DNA of 34,672 bases from Alphaproteobacteria bacterium (lineage in GTDB: Bacteria; Pseudomonadota; Alphaproteobacteria; Micropepsales; Micropepsaceae). The stretch spans positions 1 through 34,672 of the forward strand of contig JAGWJY010000034.1 in NCBI GenBank assembly GCA_028865545.1, read 5' to 3'. Below are positions 19,776 through 30,631 of the stretch, one piece after another. Within the stretch, counting starts at the first letter, position 1, and each line of letters starts with the position of its first letter. The notes under the pieces were generated by a model. The model was not told the origin of the DNA. It did no database searches and was given only the letters and a program-made list of their open reading frames with translations. The position numbers and the translations under genes are program-made.

Positions 19776-20686
19776 GAGGCGTCCTCCACGATCCAGCGGC
19801 ACAGGGCGCGGTAGCTCATGCCGATATGGGCGGCCTGCTCGGGTACCAGCGAGGTCGGCGTCATGCCGGGCTGGGTGTTGGTCTCCAGAATGACGAGACG
19901 ATGCTTGCCTTGCGTGTCGTCATAACGAAAATCGGTGCGCGAAACGCCCCGGCAGCCGAGCGCGACATGGGCGCGTTCCGCCAGCCGCATCGCTTCCTCG
20001 GCGACGGTGTCCGGAATTTTCGCGGGCAGCGTGTGCATCGAGCCGCCTGCCGCGTATTTGGCCTCGTAGTCGTAGAATTCGAGGTTGGTGGTGATCTCGG
20101 TGACCGCCAGCGCGCGCGTTCCCATGACCGCAACGGTCAGCTCTCGACCCGGCACGAATTCCTCGATCATCATCTCGTCGCTGAGCGTCCATTGCTCGCT
20201 GCCCAAAGCGGCCGGCGGGCGATTGTCGCCCTTGCGGATGATGAAGACGCCAACGGAGGAGCCTTCGTTCACCGGCTTCACGACATAGGGCGGGTCCATC
20301 AGATGACCGGCGGCGGCGGCGCGGCGGTCGGCGACGATCGACTTGACCAGCGGCAGGCCGGCGGCACGGAAGACGTCCTTGGCGCGCTGCTTATGCATGG
20401 CGAGCGCCGAAGCGAGCACGCCGGAATGGGTATAAGGGATGCGCAGCAATTCCAGCAGGCCCTGGACGCAGCCATCCTCGCCCCAGCGGCCATGCAAGGC
20501 GTTGAACACGACGTCGGGCCCGGCGGCGTTGATCTGCGCCGCCAGATCGGAAGCCTGCGGATCGATCTCCACAACCTCGAAACCCTCGTCGCGCAAAGCC
20601 TTGGCGCAGCCGTGACCCGACGTGAGGCTGACCTCGCGCTCCGCCGAGCGCCCGCCCAGCAATACCGCTACCTTCTTGACCGTCAT
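19763..20686 (-). CDS. ddl: D-alanine--D-alanine ligase
   Basis: Ddl is a cytoplasmic ATP-grasp enzyme that makes the D-Ala-D-Ala dipeptide added by MurF. The 307-aa protein shows [19 protein letters not shown] at the N-terminus with the substrate-binding Glu, [17 protein letters not shown], the lysine in [14 protein letters not shown] and metal ligands in [11 protein letters not shown]. The [11 protein letters not shown] segment is that of ordinary D-Ala-D-Ala ligases, not of VanA-type lactate ligases. The ATG at 20686 overlaps the murB stop by ATGA and is chosen over the upstream one at 20713. Confidence 0.96.
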   Translation of the reverse strand: MTVKKVAVLLGGRSAEREVSLTSGHGCAKALRDEGFEVVEIDPQASDLAAQINAAGPDVVFNALHGRWGEDGCVQGLLELLRIPYTHSGVLASALAMHKQRAKDVFRAAGLPLVKSIVADRRAAAAGHLMDPPYVVKPVNEGSSVGVFIIRKGDNRPPAALGSEQWTLSDEMMIEEFVPGRELTVAVMGTRALAVTEITTNLEFYDYEAKYAAGGSMHTLPAKIPDTVAEEAMRLAERAHVALGCRGVSRTDFRYDDTQGKHRLVILETNTQPGMTPTSLVPEQAAHIGMSYRALCRWIVEDASCDR

Positions 20687-21582
20687 GGCACGCCCACCCG
20701 TTTGATTTCCCATTCGAGGTCGATGCCGAATTGCGCCTTCACCCGGGCGCGGACGTCTTCGCCCAACGCCTCGATGTCGGCGGCATTCGCCTCTCCGGTA
20801 TTGATCAGGAAATTGCAGTGCTTCTCAGAGACCTGCGCCGCGCCGTGTTTGAGACCGCGGCAGCCCGCCTCGTCGATCAACTGCCAAGCCTTGCGGCCGG
20901 GCGGATTCTTGAAGGTCGAGCCGCCGGTCCTGGATTTCACCGGCTGCGAGGCTTCACGCTCCGCGAGCAGCGCCTCCATACGGACGCGCACGGCGGCGGG
21001 ATCGTCCTTGCCGCCTTCGAACACGGCTTCGACGAATATAAAGTCATCCGGCACGGAGGATTTGCGATAGACGAAGCCCATATCGGCGGCGGCCAGCACA
21101 TGCTTGTTGCCCTGACCGTCAATGGCGGTCGCTTCGACGAAGATGTCCTTGATCTCCTTGCCGTAGCAGCCGGCATTCATCTTGAGCGCGCCGCCGATCG
21201 TGCCGGGAACGCCGCGCAGGAATTCCAGACCGGCAACGCCCGCGTCCGCCGCGGCGCGCGCCACGGCCGCATCGAGCGCCGCGGCGCCGGCGCGGATGCG
21301 CGTGCCGTCCACGGAGACCTTGCCGAAGGAGGCCGGCAGGCGGATGACCACGCCGGCGATACCGCCGTCGCGCACCAAAAGATTGGAGCCCACGCCGATG
21401 ACGCTGACCGGCATGTCGCAGGACTTCGCCGCCAGGAAGGTCGCCAGGTCGTCGGCATCCGCGGGACGGAAGAGAACTTCCGCCGGACCGCCGGCGCGAA
21501 ACCACACCAGATCCTTCAGCGGCGCGCCATGCGCGTAGCTGCCACGAACGGGAGGAAGAGCATCGCAGGGGCGGGTCATCAT
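20683..21582 (-). CDS. murB: UDP-N-acetylenolpyruvoylglucosamine reductase
   Basis: MurB is a cytoplasmic flavoenzyme that reduces UDP-GlcNAc-enolpyruvate to UDP-MurNAc with NADPH. The 299-aa protein has the FAD-binding PCMH-type fold ([33 protein letters not shown]) and the catalytic serine in [10 protein letters not shown]. It is of the shorter type II length. The start at 21582 (TGATGATG) overlaps the murC stop and has a G-rich ribosome site; the frame-opening start at 21633 lies deep inside murC. Confidence 0.96.
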   Translation of the reverse strand: MMTRPCDALPPVRGSYAHGAPLKDLVWFRAGGPAEVLFRPADADDLATFLAAKSCDMPVSVIGVGSNLLVRDGGIAGVVIRLPASFGKVSVDGTRIRAGAAALDAAVARAAADAGVAGLEFLRGVPGTIGGALKMNAGCYGKEIKDIFVEATAIDGQGNKHVLAAADMGFVYRKSSVPDDFIFVEAVFEGGKDDPAAVRVRMEALLAEREASQPVKSRTGGSTFKNPPGRKAWQLIDEAGCRGLKHGAAQVSEKHCNFLINTGEANAADIEALGEDVRARVKAQFGIDLEWEIKRVGVP

Positions 21583-23012
21583 CACGCCTTGCCCCCTGCT
21601 TTTTCCAAGGCCGCCTGCAAGCCGTGCGCCCACTGGGTGATCGAACCGGCACCGAGCAAAACCACGGCGCCGCCCGGCTTCGCATGGGATGCTATGATGG
21701 AGACAAGATCCGCCTCGCCGTCGACGGTCTGCACATTGCGATGGCCGTTGGCACGAAGAGCCTCGGCATAGCTGTCGCGGCTGATACCTTCGATGGGCTG
21801 CTCGCCCGCGGCGTAAACCGGCGCGACCACCGCCACATCGGCATCATTGAGACATCGGGCGAACTGCTCGAAGGTATCGCGCAGCCGCGTGTAGCGATGC
21901 GGCTGGACCACCGCAACGATCGGACCGGCATAAGCCTGGCGCGCGGCTTTGAGCGCCGCGGCGATCTTGAACGGGTTGTGGGCGTAATCGTCGATGATGG
22001 CGGCGCCGTTCCATTCGCCGACTTTGGTGAAACGCCGATTCACGCCGCGGAACGTATCGAGGGCCCGGCGGATGACCTCTTCCTTCACGCCCAACTCGCG
22101 CGCGACGGTGATCGCGGCCAGCGAGTTCTGCACATTGTGCTCGCCGGGCATCGGCAGGCGCAGTCCTTCGAGGCGATGCTCCGTGCCCTTGAAACGATCG
22201 GTGAAGACGACATCGTAATGCGATGCACCCTCGGAGAAGGTCACGTTGACGGCGCGCACCTCGGCTTGCGGCGACAGACCATAAGTGATCATCCGTCGGT
22301 CGACGATGCGGCCCACCATCGCCTGGACTTCCGGATGGTCGATGCAGAGCACGGCGAAGCCATAGAACGGGACGTTTTCGATGAAGCGCTGGAAGGCGTC
22401 GCGCATCCGGTCGAAGGTACCGTAATAATCGAGATGGTCAGGGTCGGCATTGGTGACGACGGCCACGGTGGACGGCAGACGCAGGAAAGTGCCGTCGCTC
22501 TCGTCGGCCTCGACCACCACCCATTCGCCTTCGCCCAGACGCGCATTGGTGCCGTAGGCATTGATGATGCCGCCATTGACGACGGTCGGGTCCATACCGG
22601 CGGCATCCAGCAGCGCGGCCACCATCGTGGTGGTCGTGGTCTTGCCGTTGGTGCCGGCCACCGCGATGCAGGACTTCAGCCGCATGATCTCTGCCAGCAT
22701 CTCGGCGCGGCGCACCAACGGCAGGCCTTTCACGCGCGCCGCGTCGAATTCCACATTGCCGGCCTTGACCGCCGAGGAATAGACGACGACATGCGCATTC
22801 TTGAGATTGTCGCCGGTGTGGCCGACTGTGACCGGGATGCCCATCGCGCGCAGGCGCTTGACGTTGGCGTTGTCGGCGGCGTCCGAGCCCTGAACCTTGT
22901 AACCCAGATTGTGCATGATCTCGGCGATGCCGCTCATGCCGATGCCGCCGATGCCGATGAAATGGATGGCGCCGATGTCGAGCGGAACGCGGGTACGGCC
23001 GTGTTTCGTCAT
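21582..23012 (-). CDS. murC: UDP-N-acetylmuramate--L-alanine ligase
   Basis: MurC is the cytoplasmic Mur ligase that adds L-Ala to UDP-MurNAc using ATP. The 476-aa protein has the N-terminal Rossmann domain ([15 protein letters not shown] at 18-32), the ATP-binding P-loop GTNGKT (120-125), the central-domain motif EADESDGTF and the C-terminal domain with DDYAHNP. The start overlaps the murG stop by ATGA, and the stop overlaps the murB start. Confidence 0.97.
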   Translation of the reverse strand: MTKHGRTRVPLDIGAIHFIGIGGIGMSGIAEIMHNLGYKVQGSDAADNANVKRLRAMGIPVTVGHTGDNLKNAHVVVYSSAVKAGNVEFDAARVKGLPLVRRAEMLAEIMRLKSCIAVAGTNGKTTTTTMVAALLDAAGMDPTVVNGGIINAYGTNARLGEGEWVVVEADESDGTFLRLPSTVAVVTNADPDHLDYYGTFDRMRDAFQRFIENVPFYGFAVLCIDHPEVQAMVGRIVDRRMITYGLSPQAEVRAVNVTFSEGASHYDVVFTDRFKGTEHRLEGLRLPMPGEHNVQNSLAAITVARELGVKEEVIRRALDTFRGVNRRFTKVGEWNGAAIIDDYAHNPFKIAAALKAARQAYAGPIVAVVQPHRYTRLRDTFEQFARCLNDADVAVVAPVYAAGEQPIEGISRDSYAEALRANGHRNVQTVDGEADLVSIIASHAKPGGAVVLLGAGSITQWAHGLQAALEKAGGKA

Positions 23013-24100
23013 GCGGACGCCTCCAGCTTCTCGACCAAATCAGCAAGGCGGAGCGTAGCATCCGGCTTTGCCAGTTTGCGCGCATCGGCGGCGCATTTGG
23101 CCAAGGCGTGAGGATCGGAAAAGGCGGCGGTCAGCATCCCGGCGAGTTTTTCCGAGGTCAGGTCCTTCTGTGCCACGCGCCAGCCGCCACCGACCTGAAC
23201 CAGCGCGTCGGCGTTCGGCGTCTGGTTGTCGTCGAGAGCATGCGGCAACGGCACGAGGATCGCCGGGCGCCCGATCGTCGCCAGTTCGCTGACCGTGCCG
23301 GCACCGGAGCGGGCAATGACCAGATGCGCCCGGACCATTCGCAACGGCAGATCGCGGAAGAACGGCGCCAGCTCGGCTTTCACGTTTGCCGCAGAATAAG
23401 CAACACGCACGGTTTCCAGATCTTCCGGCCGGCATTGTTGAATGATCTCCAGGCGCGCCTTCATTGCCGCAGGCAAAAGGGCGATGGCGGGCGGCACCAA
23501 TTCACTGAAGGCCCGCGCACCCTGGCTGCCGCCGAACACGAGCAGATGCAACGGGCCGTCCTTGGCAGGCATCTCATAAGGTGCACCGGCGACACCGATC
23601 ACCTCGGGACGCAGTGGATTGCCGGTGTAGACGACCTTCGACATGTCCTTCGGGACGAAGCGCACCAGCGGAAAATTTGCGGCGATCATCCGCACGAAAT
23701 TGGCGACCAGGCGATTGGCGCGGCCGAGCACCGCATCGGGCGCGAGAATGGCCGTGGGAAAGCGTGCCAGACACGCCGCCACCATCACGGGCACACTGGG
23801 ATAGCCGCCGAAGCCGATGACGGCGGACGGACGGATACGCAAGAGCTTCGTCAAAGACACGACGATGCCGGCGACGATCTCGAATGGCGCACTGACGAGG
23901 CCGATAAAGGACCGGTCGGAAAACGCCGCCGACGGCACGATCTCGATACGCGCGCCGGGGAAAGCGTCGGTGTAGCCGTGGCCGCGGGAATCCGTCATCA
24001 CCACGATCTGTTTGCCACGGCGGACGAGCTCGCCGGCCAATGCCTGCGCCGGAAAGAGATGGCCGCCCGTGCCGCCCGCAGAGAGAACGATCGTCGTCAT
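23009..24100 (-). CDS. murG: Lipid II synthase (undecaprenyl-PP-MurNAc-pentapeptide GlcNAc transferase)
   Basis: MurG is a GT-B glycosyltransferase on the inner face of the membrane that adds GlcNAc to lipid I to make lipid II. The 363-aa protein has the G-loop GGTGGH (9-14), FGGYPSVP and the C-terminal donor-binding segment [21 protein letters not shown]. The ATG at 24100, which overlaps the ftsW stop by ATGA, is preferred over the frame opening at 24112. Confidence 0.96.
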   Translation of the reverse strand: MTTIVLSAGGTGGHLFPAQALAGELVRRGKQIVVMTDSRGHGYTDAFPGARIEIVPSAAFSDRSFIGLVSAPFEIVAGIVVSLTKLLRIRPSAVIGFGGYPSVPVMVAACLARFPTAILAPDAVLGRANRLVANFVRMIAANFPLVRFVPKDMSKVVYTGNPLRPEVIGVAGAPYEMPAKDGPLHLLVFGGSQGARAFSELVPPAIALLPAAMKARLEIIQQCRPEDLETVRVAYSAANVKAELAPFFRDLPLRMVRAHLVIARSGAGTVSELATIGRPAILVPLPHALDDNQTPNADALVQVGGGWRVAQKDLTSEKLAGMLTAAFSDPHALAKCAADARKLAKPDATLRLADLVEKLEASA

Positions 24101-25251
24101 GCGCGCGCCCATTTCAGGAAACCGAAGGACGGCGCGTCGCGCGAAGCGAGTTGCGGACGCTGGCGGGTGAAGGCCAGCGCAAAACCCATGGTGACCGCCA
24201 CCGCGAACAGCGACGACCCGCCATAGGAGATGAAGGGCAGCGTCATACCTTTTGCCGGAAGCAGGTTCACGGCGACGCCCATGTTGATGAAGGCCTGTAC
24301 GGCAAAGACAATAGACAGTCCGGCGCCCGCCAACTGTGCGAAGGGCTCACGCGCCGCCGCCGAGCGCAACAACAGCCGAACGGCCAGGACACAAAACAGA
24401 AGAGCGATGATAGCGCACAAGGCCAGCCCAAACTCTTCACCGGCGACGGCGAAGATGAAGTCGGAATGCGCGTCGGGCAGACGATATTTGATGGTGCCCG
24501 CACCCGGGCCAACGCCCAGCAACCCGCCATGCGCGAAGGCCTTGAGCGACAACGACGCCTGATAACCCGCCTGTTCCGGGTCGAGGAACTGGGCGATGCG
24601 GTGATGCACGTGCGGAAACAGCAGATAGGCAAGGGCACCAAGACCGGCCGACCAGCCGCCAATGACCCAAATCCATTTGAGCGCCAGCCCGGCGAAGAAC
24701 AGCATCGCTGCCCACAAAGCCAAGATGAGGAAGGTCTGGCCGACATCGGGCTCCAACAGAAGCACGGTGAGCGCGGGCAAGAGGACGATGAAGGTGATAA
24801 GGTGCTTCGAGAGACGCGTCGGTGTGCGATCCGCCAGGATTACGGCCGCAATCACGGCAAAGCCAGGTTTCAGGAACTCCGATGGCTGCAAGGTTATCCA
24901 GCCCAGATCCAGCCAGCGGCGTGCGCCCAGGGTTTCGGTGCCAGCGAACAGGACGACGACCGAGGCGATCAGTGCCACGATATATATTGTCAAAGCGACC
25001 CGACCGACCTTAGCCGGCGTGAGCATCGATGTGCTGCAAAGAATGAACACGGCAAGCGCCGCGAAGCCAACCTGCTTGGCCGCATAGTGGAAATTGCCGC
25101 CGGTCAGCGGGCCGCCGCTGGCAGCCGGGCTCGCGGCGACGGCCAACATCAGGCCGATACCGAGCAGGGCCAGCATGGCGGCCAAAGAGACACGGTCGAC
25201 CGTCCACCACCAGTCGGAAAGCTCACTGCGGTTGGCGCGGCTGAAGCTCAT
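24097..25251 (-). CDS. ftsW: Peptidoglycan glycosyltransferase FtsW (SEDS family)
   Basis: FtsW is the SEDS-family polymerase that, with FtsI, builds septal peptidoglycan from lipid II. The 384-aa protein has about ten membrane helices and a short cytoplasmic N-terminus. Characteristic marks are GLLGVGPGAGTIKYRLPDAHSDFIFAV and AGEEFG, with the conserved Asp and Glu of the active-site loop, and the end FISYGGSSL. It overlaps murD upstream and murG downstream by ATGA each, so the three are tightly coupled. Confidence 0.96.
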   Translation of the reverse strand: MSFSRANRSELSDWWWTVDRVSLAAMLALLGIGLMLAVAASPAASGGPLTGGNFHYAAKQVGFAALAVFILCSTSMLTPAKVGRVALTIYIVALIASVVVLFAGTETLGARRWLDLGWITLQPSEFLKPGFAVIAAVILADRTPTRLSKHLITFIVLLPALTVLLLEPDVGQTFLILALWAAMLFFAGLALKWIWVIGGWSAGLGALAYLLFPHVHHRIAQFLDPEQAGYQASLSLKAFAHGGLLGVGPGAGTIKYRLPDAHSDFIFAVAGEEFGLALCAIIALLFCVLAVRLLLRSAAAREPFAQLAGAGLSIVFAVQAFINMGVAVNLLPAKGMTLPFISYGGSSLFAVAVTMGFALAFTRQRPQLASRDAPSFGFLKWARA

Positions 25252-26666
25252 GATGCCTCCCGCACCGGCGTGGCAGCCAGTTTGGCGACGAAACTGCGGA
25301 AGGCATCGCCTCTCTGTTCGAAATCACGGAACTGATCAAACGAGGCGCAGGCCGGCGACAACAGCACCACAGGAGCCGGCGCCGGCGATTGCGCAGCATC
25401 GGCAGCGGCGGATGCCGTCGCGCTCTCCAGCGTGCCGGAGATTTCATACGCGACTTTGCCCTCGAGTGTCGCCGCAAACGCGTTCGCCGCCTCACCGATC
25501 AAATAGGCCTTGCGGACGCGCGAGAAATGCGGTGCCAAGGGTGTGATACCGCCTTCTTTCGGCTTGCCACCGGCTATCCAGAAAATATCAGGGAAGCAGA
25601 CCAACGCCCGCTCGGTGGCGTCGGCATTGGTCGCCTTGGAGTCGTTGACGAAGCGCACCTTGCCGACGCGGCCGACGTCTTCGATACGATGGGCGAGGCC
25701 CGGAAAACTTGCAATCGCGGCCGCGATGGCGCGTGCATCTTTGACATACGGTTTGGTCGCAGCATAAGCCAGCGCCGCGTTCTGCCAATTGTGCGCGCCG
25801 GGCAAATGCTCGACCGCCTTCAAATCCATGACCTTCGTCGCGCGTTCGCTTTGCGCGTCGTACAGCACGCCGTCGAGCACGAAGACGCCGCGGCCAAGGA
25901 CCTTGCCGACCGAGACGGGTACGCAGGGTGCGCCGCCGTTCGAGGTGAGCTTGGTGAAGATCGCCGCGCCGTGCGGATCATCGACTCCAACGACATTGAG
26001 TCCACGCTTGACGGTCTGCTTCAGCAGCCTTGTCTTCACCGCGGCATAGTTCTCCAACGAGCCGTGGCGGTCGATATGGTCGGGCGTGATGTTGGAGAGG
26101 ATCGCCACGTCGGGCCTAAGCCCGGGCGATAGATCGATCTGATAGGACGAAACCTCCAGCACATAGATCGTCTTCAGGCCCGACGGCGCAAGCCCGAGAG
26201 CCGATTTACCGATATTGCCGCCAGCTTGCGCGTCGAATCCGCAAGCGGAAAGGATATGGCCGATCAGCACCGTCGTTGTCGATTTGCCGTTGGTTCCGGT
26301 GATGGCGATAACCGGCGCCCGGCCCGGCGCTGCCGGATCAGGGTGAATCTCGCGTGCGAAAAGCTCGATGTCACCGATGACCTCGACGCCGACTTCTTTT
26401 GCCTTGACGACGACATCGTGGGGCCGGGGATGGGTGAGCGGCACACCGGGGCTCAGCACCAGCGCGGCGATCTTGTCCCAGGACCAATTCTGCCACGGCA
26501 TGACCGTGGCGCCTTCGGCCGCGGCAGCAGCGCGTAGTTCCTCTTTCTCGTCCCAAGCAAAGACGTCGGCGCCACCCGCCTTCAAGGCGCACACGCTAGC
26601 CAACCCCGACCGCGCCAACCCGAAGACGGCGACCTGTCTGTTTGCGAAGGAGCGGACCGGGATCAT
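25248..26666 (-). CDS. murD: UDP-N-acetylmuramoyl-L-alanine--D-glutamate ligase
   Basis: MurD is the Mur ligase that adds D-Glu to UDP-MurNAc-L-Ala. The 472-aa protein has the N-terminal Rossmann domain (VAVFGLARSGLAS at 12-24), P-loop GTNGKST (124-130), the central motif EVSSYQID and the C-terminal NDSKATNADATERAL, the family mark for substrate binding. It lies 7 bases after mraY and its stop overlaps the ftsW start. Confidence 0.97.
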   Translation of the reverse strand: MIPVRSFANRQVAVFGLARSGLASVCALKAGGADVFAWDEKEELRAAAAAEGATVMPWQNWSWDKIAALVLSPGVPLTHPRPHDVVVKAKEVGVEVIGDIELFAREIHPDPAAPGRAPVIAITGTNGKSTTTVLIGHILSACGFDAQAGGNIGKSALGLAPSGLKTIYVLEVSSYQIDLSPGLRPDVAILSNITPDHIDRHGSLENYAAVKTRLLKQTVKRGLNVVGVDDPHGAAIFTKLTSNGGAPCVPVSVGKVLGRGVFVLDGVLYDAQSERATKVMDLKAVEHLPGAHNWQNAALAYAATKPYVKDARAIAAAIASFPGLAHRIEDVGRVGKVRFVNDSKATNADATERALVCFPDIFWIAGGKPKEGGITPLAPHFSRVRKAYLIGEAANAFAATLEGKVAYEISGTLESATASAAADAAQSPAPAPVVLLSPACASFDQFRDFEQRGDAFRSFVAKLAATPVREAS

Positions 26667-26673
26667 GCCTGCA

Positions 26674-27765
26674 TCACCTCAGCTTCAAGGTGGCGAGACC
26701 GATCAGCGCCAAGACGACGGCGACGATCCAGAAGCGGATGACGATGGTCGATTCTTTCCAGCCGAGCTGTTCGTAATGATGGTGGATCGGCGCCATGCGG
26801 AAGACGCGCTTGCCGGTCAACTTAAAGGAAACCACCTGCACGATCACCGAGACGGTTTCGAACACGAACAGCCCGCCGACGATGGCCAGCACAATCTCGT
26901 GTTTGACGGCCACGGCGACCGCGCCGAGCGCGCCGCCCAGAGGCAGCGACCCCGTGTCGCCCATGAACACCATCGCAGGCGGCGCATTGTACCAAAGAAA
27001 GCCCAGTCCGGCACCGATCAGCGCAGCAAGAAACACCGCGAGCTCGCCGGTGTCGCGGATATAGTCGAGCTGCAGATAATTGGCGAACTTCTCGTTGCCG
27101 ACGAGATAGGCGATGAGCACGAAGGCGCCGGCCGCGATCATCACCGGCATGATGGCCAGACCGTCGAGACCGTCGGTGAAATTCACGGCATTCGCCGCGC
27201 CGGCAATGACCACACCACCGACGATGATGAACGCAAGACCCAGTTGGAGCAGGACGGATTTGAAGAACGGCACCGCCAGAACTCCCCTAAGATGCGGTTC
27301 TTCGACTTGCATGATCAGCCATGTCGCCAGGAACGCCACGCCGAACTCGATCAGCAGACGCATCCTGCCGCTGACGCCATCCGACGAACGTTTGGTGACT
27401 TTCAGATAGTCATCGGCGAAGCCGAGCAGACCGTAGCTGACGGTCACCAGCAGCACGATCCAGACATAAGGATTCGTCAAGTCGGCCCACAACAGCGTCG
27501 CCACCAGCACCGGGACGAGGATCAGCAGACCGCCCATGGTCGGCGTGCCCTGCTTCTCGACGATGTGACGCTGCGGACCGTCGCTGCGGATCGGCTGCCC
27601 CTTGCCCTGCTTCAACTTCAACCAGCGAATGAGCGGAGGCCCCATCACGAAGGCGACGAACAACGCCGTCAGCACCGCCCCACCGGAGCGGAAGGTGAGG
27701 TACTTGAACAGGCGCAGCACCGCGTATTGGTCGGCGTGCGGGAGAAGAAAAAGAAAATGGAACAT
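26674..27765 (-). CDS. mraY: Phospho-N-acetylmuramoyl-pentapeptide transferase
   Basis: MraY is an integral inner-membrane enzyme that moves phospho-MurNAc-pentapeptide to undecaprenyl phosphate, forming lipid I. The 363-aa protein has about ten membrane helices. It carries the aspartate pair in GFADDYLK (D118, D119), [10 protein letters not shown] with D198 and D201, [12 protein letters not shown], and the late APIHHHYE histidine motif. The start and length are typical. Gaps of 8 bases to murF and 7 bases to murD indicate one transcript. Confidence 0.97.
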   Translation of the reverse strand: MFHFLFLLPHADQYAVLRLFKYLTFRSGGAVLTALFVAFVMGPPLIRWLKLKQGKGQPIRSDGPQRHIVEKQGTPTMGGLLILVPVLVATLLWADLTNPYVWIVLLVTVSYGLLGFADDYLKVTKRSSDGVSGRMRLLIEFGVAFLATWLIMQVEEPHLRGVLAVPFFKSVLLQLGLAFIIVGGVVIAGAANAVNFTDGLDGLAIMPVMIAAGAFVLIAYLVGNEKFANYLQLDYIRDTGELAVFLAALIGAGLGFLWYNAPPAMVFMGDTGSLPLGGALGAVAVAVKHEIVLAIVGGLFVFETVSVIVQVVSFKLTGKRVFRMAPIHHHYEQLGWKESTIVIRFWIVAVVLALIGLATLKLR

Positions 27766-27773
27766 GGTCCCCC

Positions 27774-29144
27774 CTAGCCCGCCCGTGCTTTCAAGGCGTC
27801 AACGATCACCGACATGCGGATGCCATTGGACCCTTTGACCAGAACCGTATCGCCTTCGCGCAAGGCCGACATCAAACCGGCGACGAGTTCGGCCGAGGTC
27901 GGCGCGTAGACCGCACGACGCTCCATCGGCAAGGCGTCCCAAAGCGCCTTCATCAGCGGGCCGCACAAAAACACGAGATCGACGCGCGCGGCACCAATCG
28001 CATCGGTCAGACCGGCGTGATGCGTACGGGCGTCCGCGCCCATCTCCAGCATATCACCGAGGACGGCAATGCGCCGCCCCTGGGATTGACCAAGCAGTGC
28101 CAACGCCGCAGTCATGGAAGCCGGATTGGCGTTGTAACTTTCGTCGATCACATCCACCGCGCCCGCCCTGAAGCGCGCCCCGCGGCCCTTGAGTGCGGCG
28201 AAAGTCTTCAGCGCCGCAGCCGCATTCAACACGTCGCCATCCGCCGCGGCGACCGAGAGCAGACCACCCAGGGCGTTGGTAGCGATGTGACGCCCCGGCG
28301 CGCCGATCCGGAAATCGACGGGCCGCCCCAGGACATCGGCTTTCACCCGCGCGCCCTCACCGCTCTCTTCGTAAGAGAGCAGCCGCGCGTCGCTTCCCGG
28401 TTCGGCGCCGAAAGTCAGGACACGCCCGACATGGAATTGCCTGGCGCGCGCCAGAAGCCGTTCGGCATAGGGGTTGTCGGAAGGGATAAGAGCCGCGCCA
28501 CCCGGCACGATGCTTTCGAAGATTTCGGATTTGGCATCGGCGATGGACTCGGTGTTGCCGAAAAATTCCAGATGTGCCGGCGCGACGGTTGTGATCAGCG
28601 CCACATGCGGGCGCACGATGGAAACCAGCGAACGGATCTCACCGAAATGGTTCATGCCGATCTCGAAGACGCCGAACGCGACCTCGCGCGACAGTGAGGC
28701 CATGCTCAGCGGCACACCCCAGTGATTGTTGAAAGAGGCGCCGGAAACGTGCGTCGGCCCGAGCGCGCCGAAGGCCAGTTTGAGCATCTCTTTGGTCGTC
28801 GTTTTGCCGGCGCTTCCGGTAACGGCGATGATCTTGGCGTCGCTGCGGGCGCGGGCCGCGCGTGCCAGATCCTCAAGCGCGCGCTGCGTGTTGGCGACCG
28901 TGAGCAAGGGCGCGTCGTCGGCCACACCGTCGGGCCTGCGCGACACCAGCGCCGCGCCCGCCTTCGCCTCGAACGCGGCATGAACGAAATCGTGGCCATC
29001 GCGGGTCTCGCCCTTGATGGCGACATACAGATCGCCGGGCTTCAGCGTCCGCGAATTGAGCGAAAGGCCCGTCACCACGAACGAATGCGACGCCTGGCCC
29101 AAGGTGGCGCTTTCAGCTTCCGCCGATGTCCAAAGCGTATTCAT
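27774..29144 (-). CDS. murF: UDP-MurNAc-tripeptide--D-Ala-D-Ala ligase
   Basis: MurF is the Mur ligase that adds the D-Ala-D-Ala dipeptide (from Ddl) to UDP-MurNAc-tripeptide. The 456-aa protein has the N-terminal domain with [18 protein letters not shown], the P-loop GSAGKTT (110-116), the central [11 protein letters not shown] and the C-terminal [11 protein letters not shown]. The start overlaps the murE stop by ATGA. Confidence 0.97.
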   Translation of the reverse strand: MNTLWTSAEAESATLGQASHSFVVTGLSLNSRTLKPGDLYVAIKGETRDGHDFVHAAFEAKAGAALVSRRPDGVADDAPLLTVANTQRALEDLARAARARSDAKIIAVTGSAGKTTTKEMLKLAFGALGPTHVSGASFNNHWGVPLSMASLSREVAFGVFEIGMNHFGEIRSLVSIVRPHVALITTVAPAHLEFFGNTESIADAKSEIFESIVPGGAALIPSDNPYAERLLARARQFHVGRVLTFGAEPGSDARLLSYEESGEGARVKADVLGRPVDFRIGAPGRHIATNALGGLLSVAAADGDVLNAAAALKTFAALKGRGARFRAGAVDVIDESYNANPASMTAALALLGQSQGRRIAVLGDMLEMGADARTHHAGLTDAIGAARVDLVFLCGPLMKALWDALPMERRAVYAPTSAELVAGLMSALREGDTVLVKGSNGIRMSVIVDALKARAG

Positions 29145-30631
29145 GCTTTCGACTCCGCCGCACGGCCACCAAGCGAGAGCGCAGCCTTGATCGCCTCTTC
29201 GCGGTCGGAGAAGGGATGAACGACGGTACCGACGATCTGGCCGGTCTCATGACCTTTGCCGGCGATGACCAAAACATCGCCATTGCCAAGGGCCGCGACC
29301 CCCGCGCGGATTGCTTCGCGGCGGTCACCAATTTCCTCCGCTCCAGGACAGCCCGCCAGGGCCTGCTTGCGGATCGCGGCGGCGTCCTCGCCACGCGGGT
29401 TATCGTCCGTGACGATGACCTGATCGGCGAACTTCGCCGCCGCGGCACCCATCAGCGGCCGTTTGCCCGTATCGCGGTCACCGCCGCAACCGAAGATCAC
29501 GGCGAGCTTGCCTTTGGTATGCGGGCGCAACGCGATCAGAATCGTCTCCAGCGCATCCGGCGTGTGCGCGTAGTCGACATAGACCGGCGCGCCGGATTTG
29601 GCGTAGGCGACCTTCTCCAAGCGACCGGGCGCACCTTTGAGGCCTGACAGCGCCGAGAATACTGCATGTGCCTCTTCGCCAAGCCCGATGGCAAAAGCCG
29701 CGGCCACCAATGCGTTGGAAGCCTGAAAAGCGCCGGCCAGAGGCAGCTCGACCGCATAGGTGTCGCCGTCGTGGACGACCTGCAGGGATTGTCCATCGCC
29801 GTGCGGCGCGCGCGCGACGAGCTTCAGGCTTTCACCATTTTCACCAACGGTCAGCAAGCGTAGTCCACGCGCCTTGGCGGCGGCGATGAAATCCCCGGCG
29901 TTGGCCGTATCGGCATTGACCACGGCGACGCCGCCCTGCCTTGCCAGCTGTGTGAACAGGCGCAGCTTGCAGGCGAGATAAGCCTCGAAGGTCGGATGAT
30001 AATCCATATGGTCGCGGGTAATGTTGGTGAAGCCAACCGCCGCGATATCCATGCCGTCCATGCGATATTGATCGAGACCGTGACTCGAAGCTTCCACAGC
30101 GAGATGATCGATGCCGTCGTGCGCCAGCCCTGCCAACAGGCCATGCATTTCGATCGGCCCGGGCGTCGTATGGTTCAGCTTCGTTTCACCGTTGGGCGTC
30201 ACCACGCCGATCGTACCCATGCTGGCCGCCGACCTGCCGAGCGCCTTCCAGATTTCGCGGAGGAAAACCGTGACAGAGGTCTTACCGTTGGTACCGGTTA
30301 CCGCCGCGACGGTCTCGGGTTGCGCGGCGTAGAACGCAGCGGCGTAATGCGCCAGAGCGAGACGGGGATTCTCGTCGACGATCACACGCACGCCGAGCGC
30401 AGCCGCGTTCGCGGCGACTTCCGGCCGACCGAGCACCGCAACCGCGCCGCGGGCCACCGCGTCCTTCACGAAGGAGGCGCCGTCGGATTTGGTTCCCGGC
30501 AGTGCCGCGAAAAGATAGCCGGGTCTAACCTCGCGGCTGTCGCTCGCGAGACCGGCGAATTGCTTCACCGCTTCCATGGGGCTTTTGCCCATCTTACCCA
30601 CCGCGATATTCGCGCTCGAATGTGGTCCCAT
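29141..30631 (-). CDS. murE: UDP-MurNAc-L-alanyl-D-glutamate--2,6-diaminopimelate ligase
   Basis: MurE is the Mur ligase that adds the third stem-peptide residue. The 496-aa protein has the P-loop GTNGKTS (113-119), EASSHGLDQ and the carbamylated-lysine region ACKLRLF. The C-terminal DNPR (410-413, in DNPRGED) is the motif that selects meso-diaminopimelate rather than lysine. The cell wall should therefore be of the DAP type, which fits the OmpA-like domain encoded near lpxC. The start at 30631 shares one base with the ftsI stop (TAATG); methionines at codons 14 and 19 are less likely starts. Confidence 0.96.
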   Translation of the reverse strand: MGPHSSANIAVGKMGKSPMEAVKQFAGLASDSREVRPGYLFAALPGTKSDGASFVKDAVARGAVAVLGRPEVAANAAALGVRVIVDENPRLALAHYAAAFYAAQPETVAAVTGTNGKTSVTVFLREIWKALGRSAASMGTIGVVTPNGETKLNHTTPGPIEMHGLLAGLAHDGIDHLAVEASSHGLDQYRMDGMDIAAVGFTNITRDHMDYHPTFEAYLACKLRLFTQLARQGGVAVVNADTANAGDFIAAAKARGLRLLTVGENGESLKLVARAPHGDGQSLQVVHDGDTYAVELPLAGAFQASNALVAAAFAIGLGEEAHAVFSALSGLKGAPGRLEKVAYAKSGAPVYVDYAHTPDALETILIALRPHTKGKLAVIFGCGGDRDTGKRPLMGAAAAKFADQVIVTDDNPRGEDAAAIRKQALAGCPGAEEIGDRREAIRAGVAALGNGDVLVIAGKGHETGQIVGTVVHPFSDREEAIKAALSLGGRAAESKA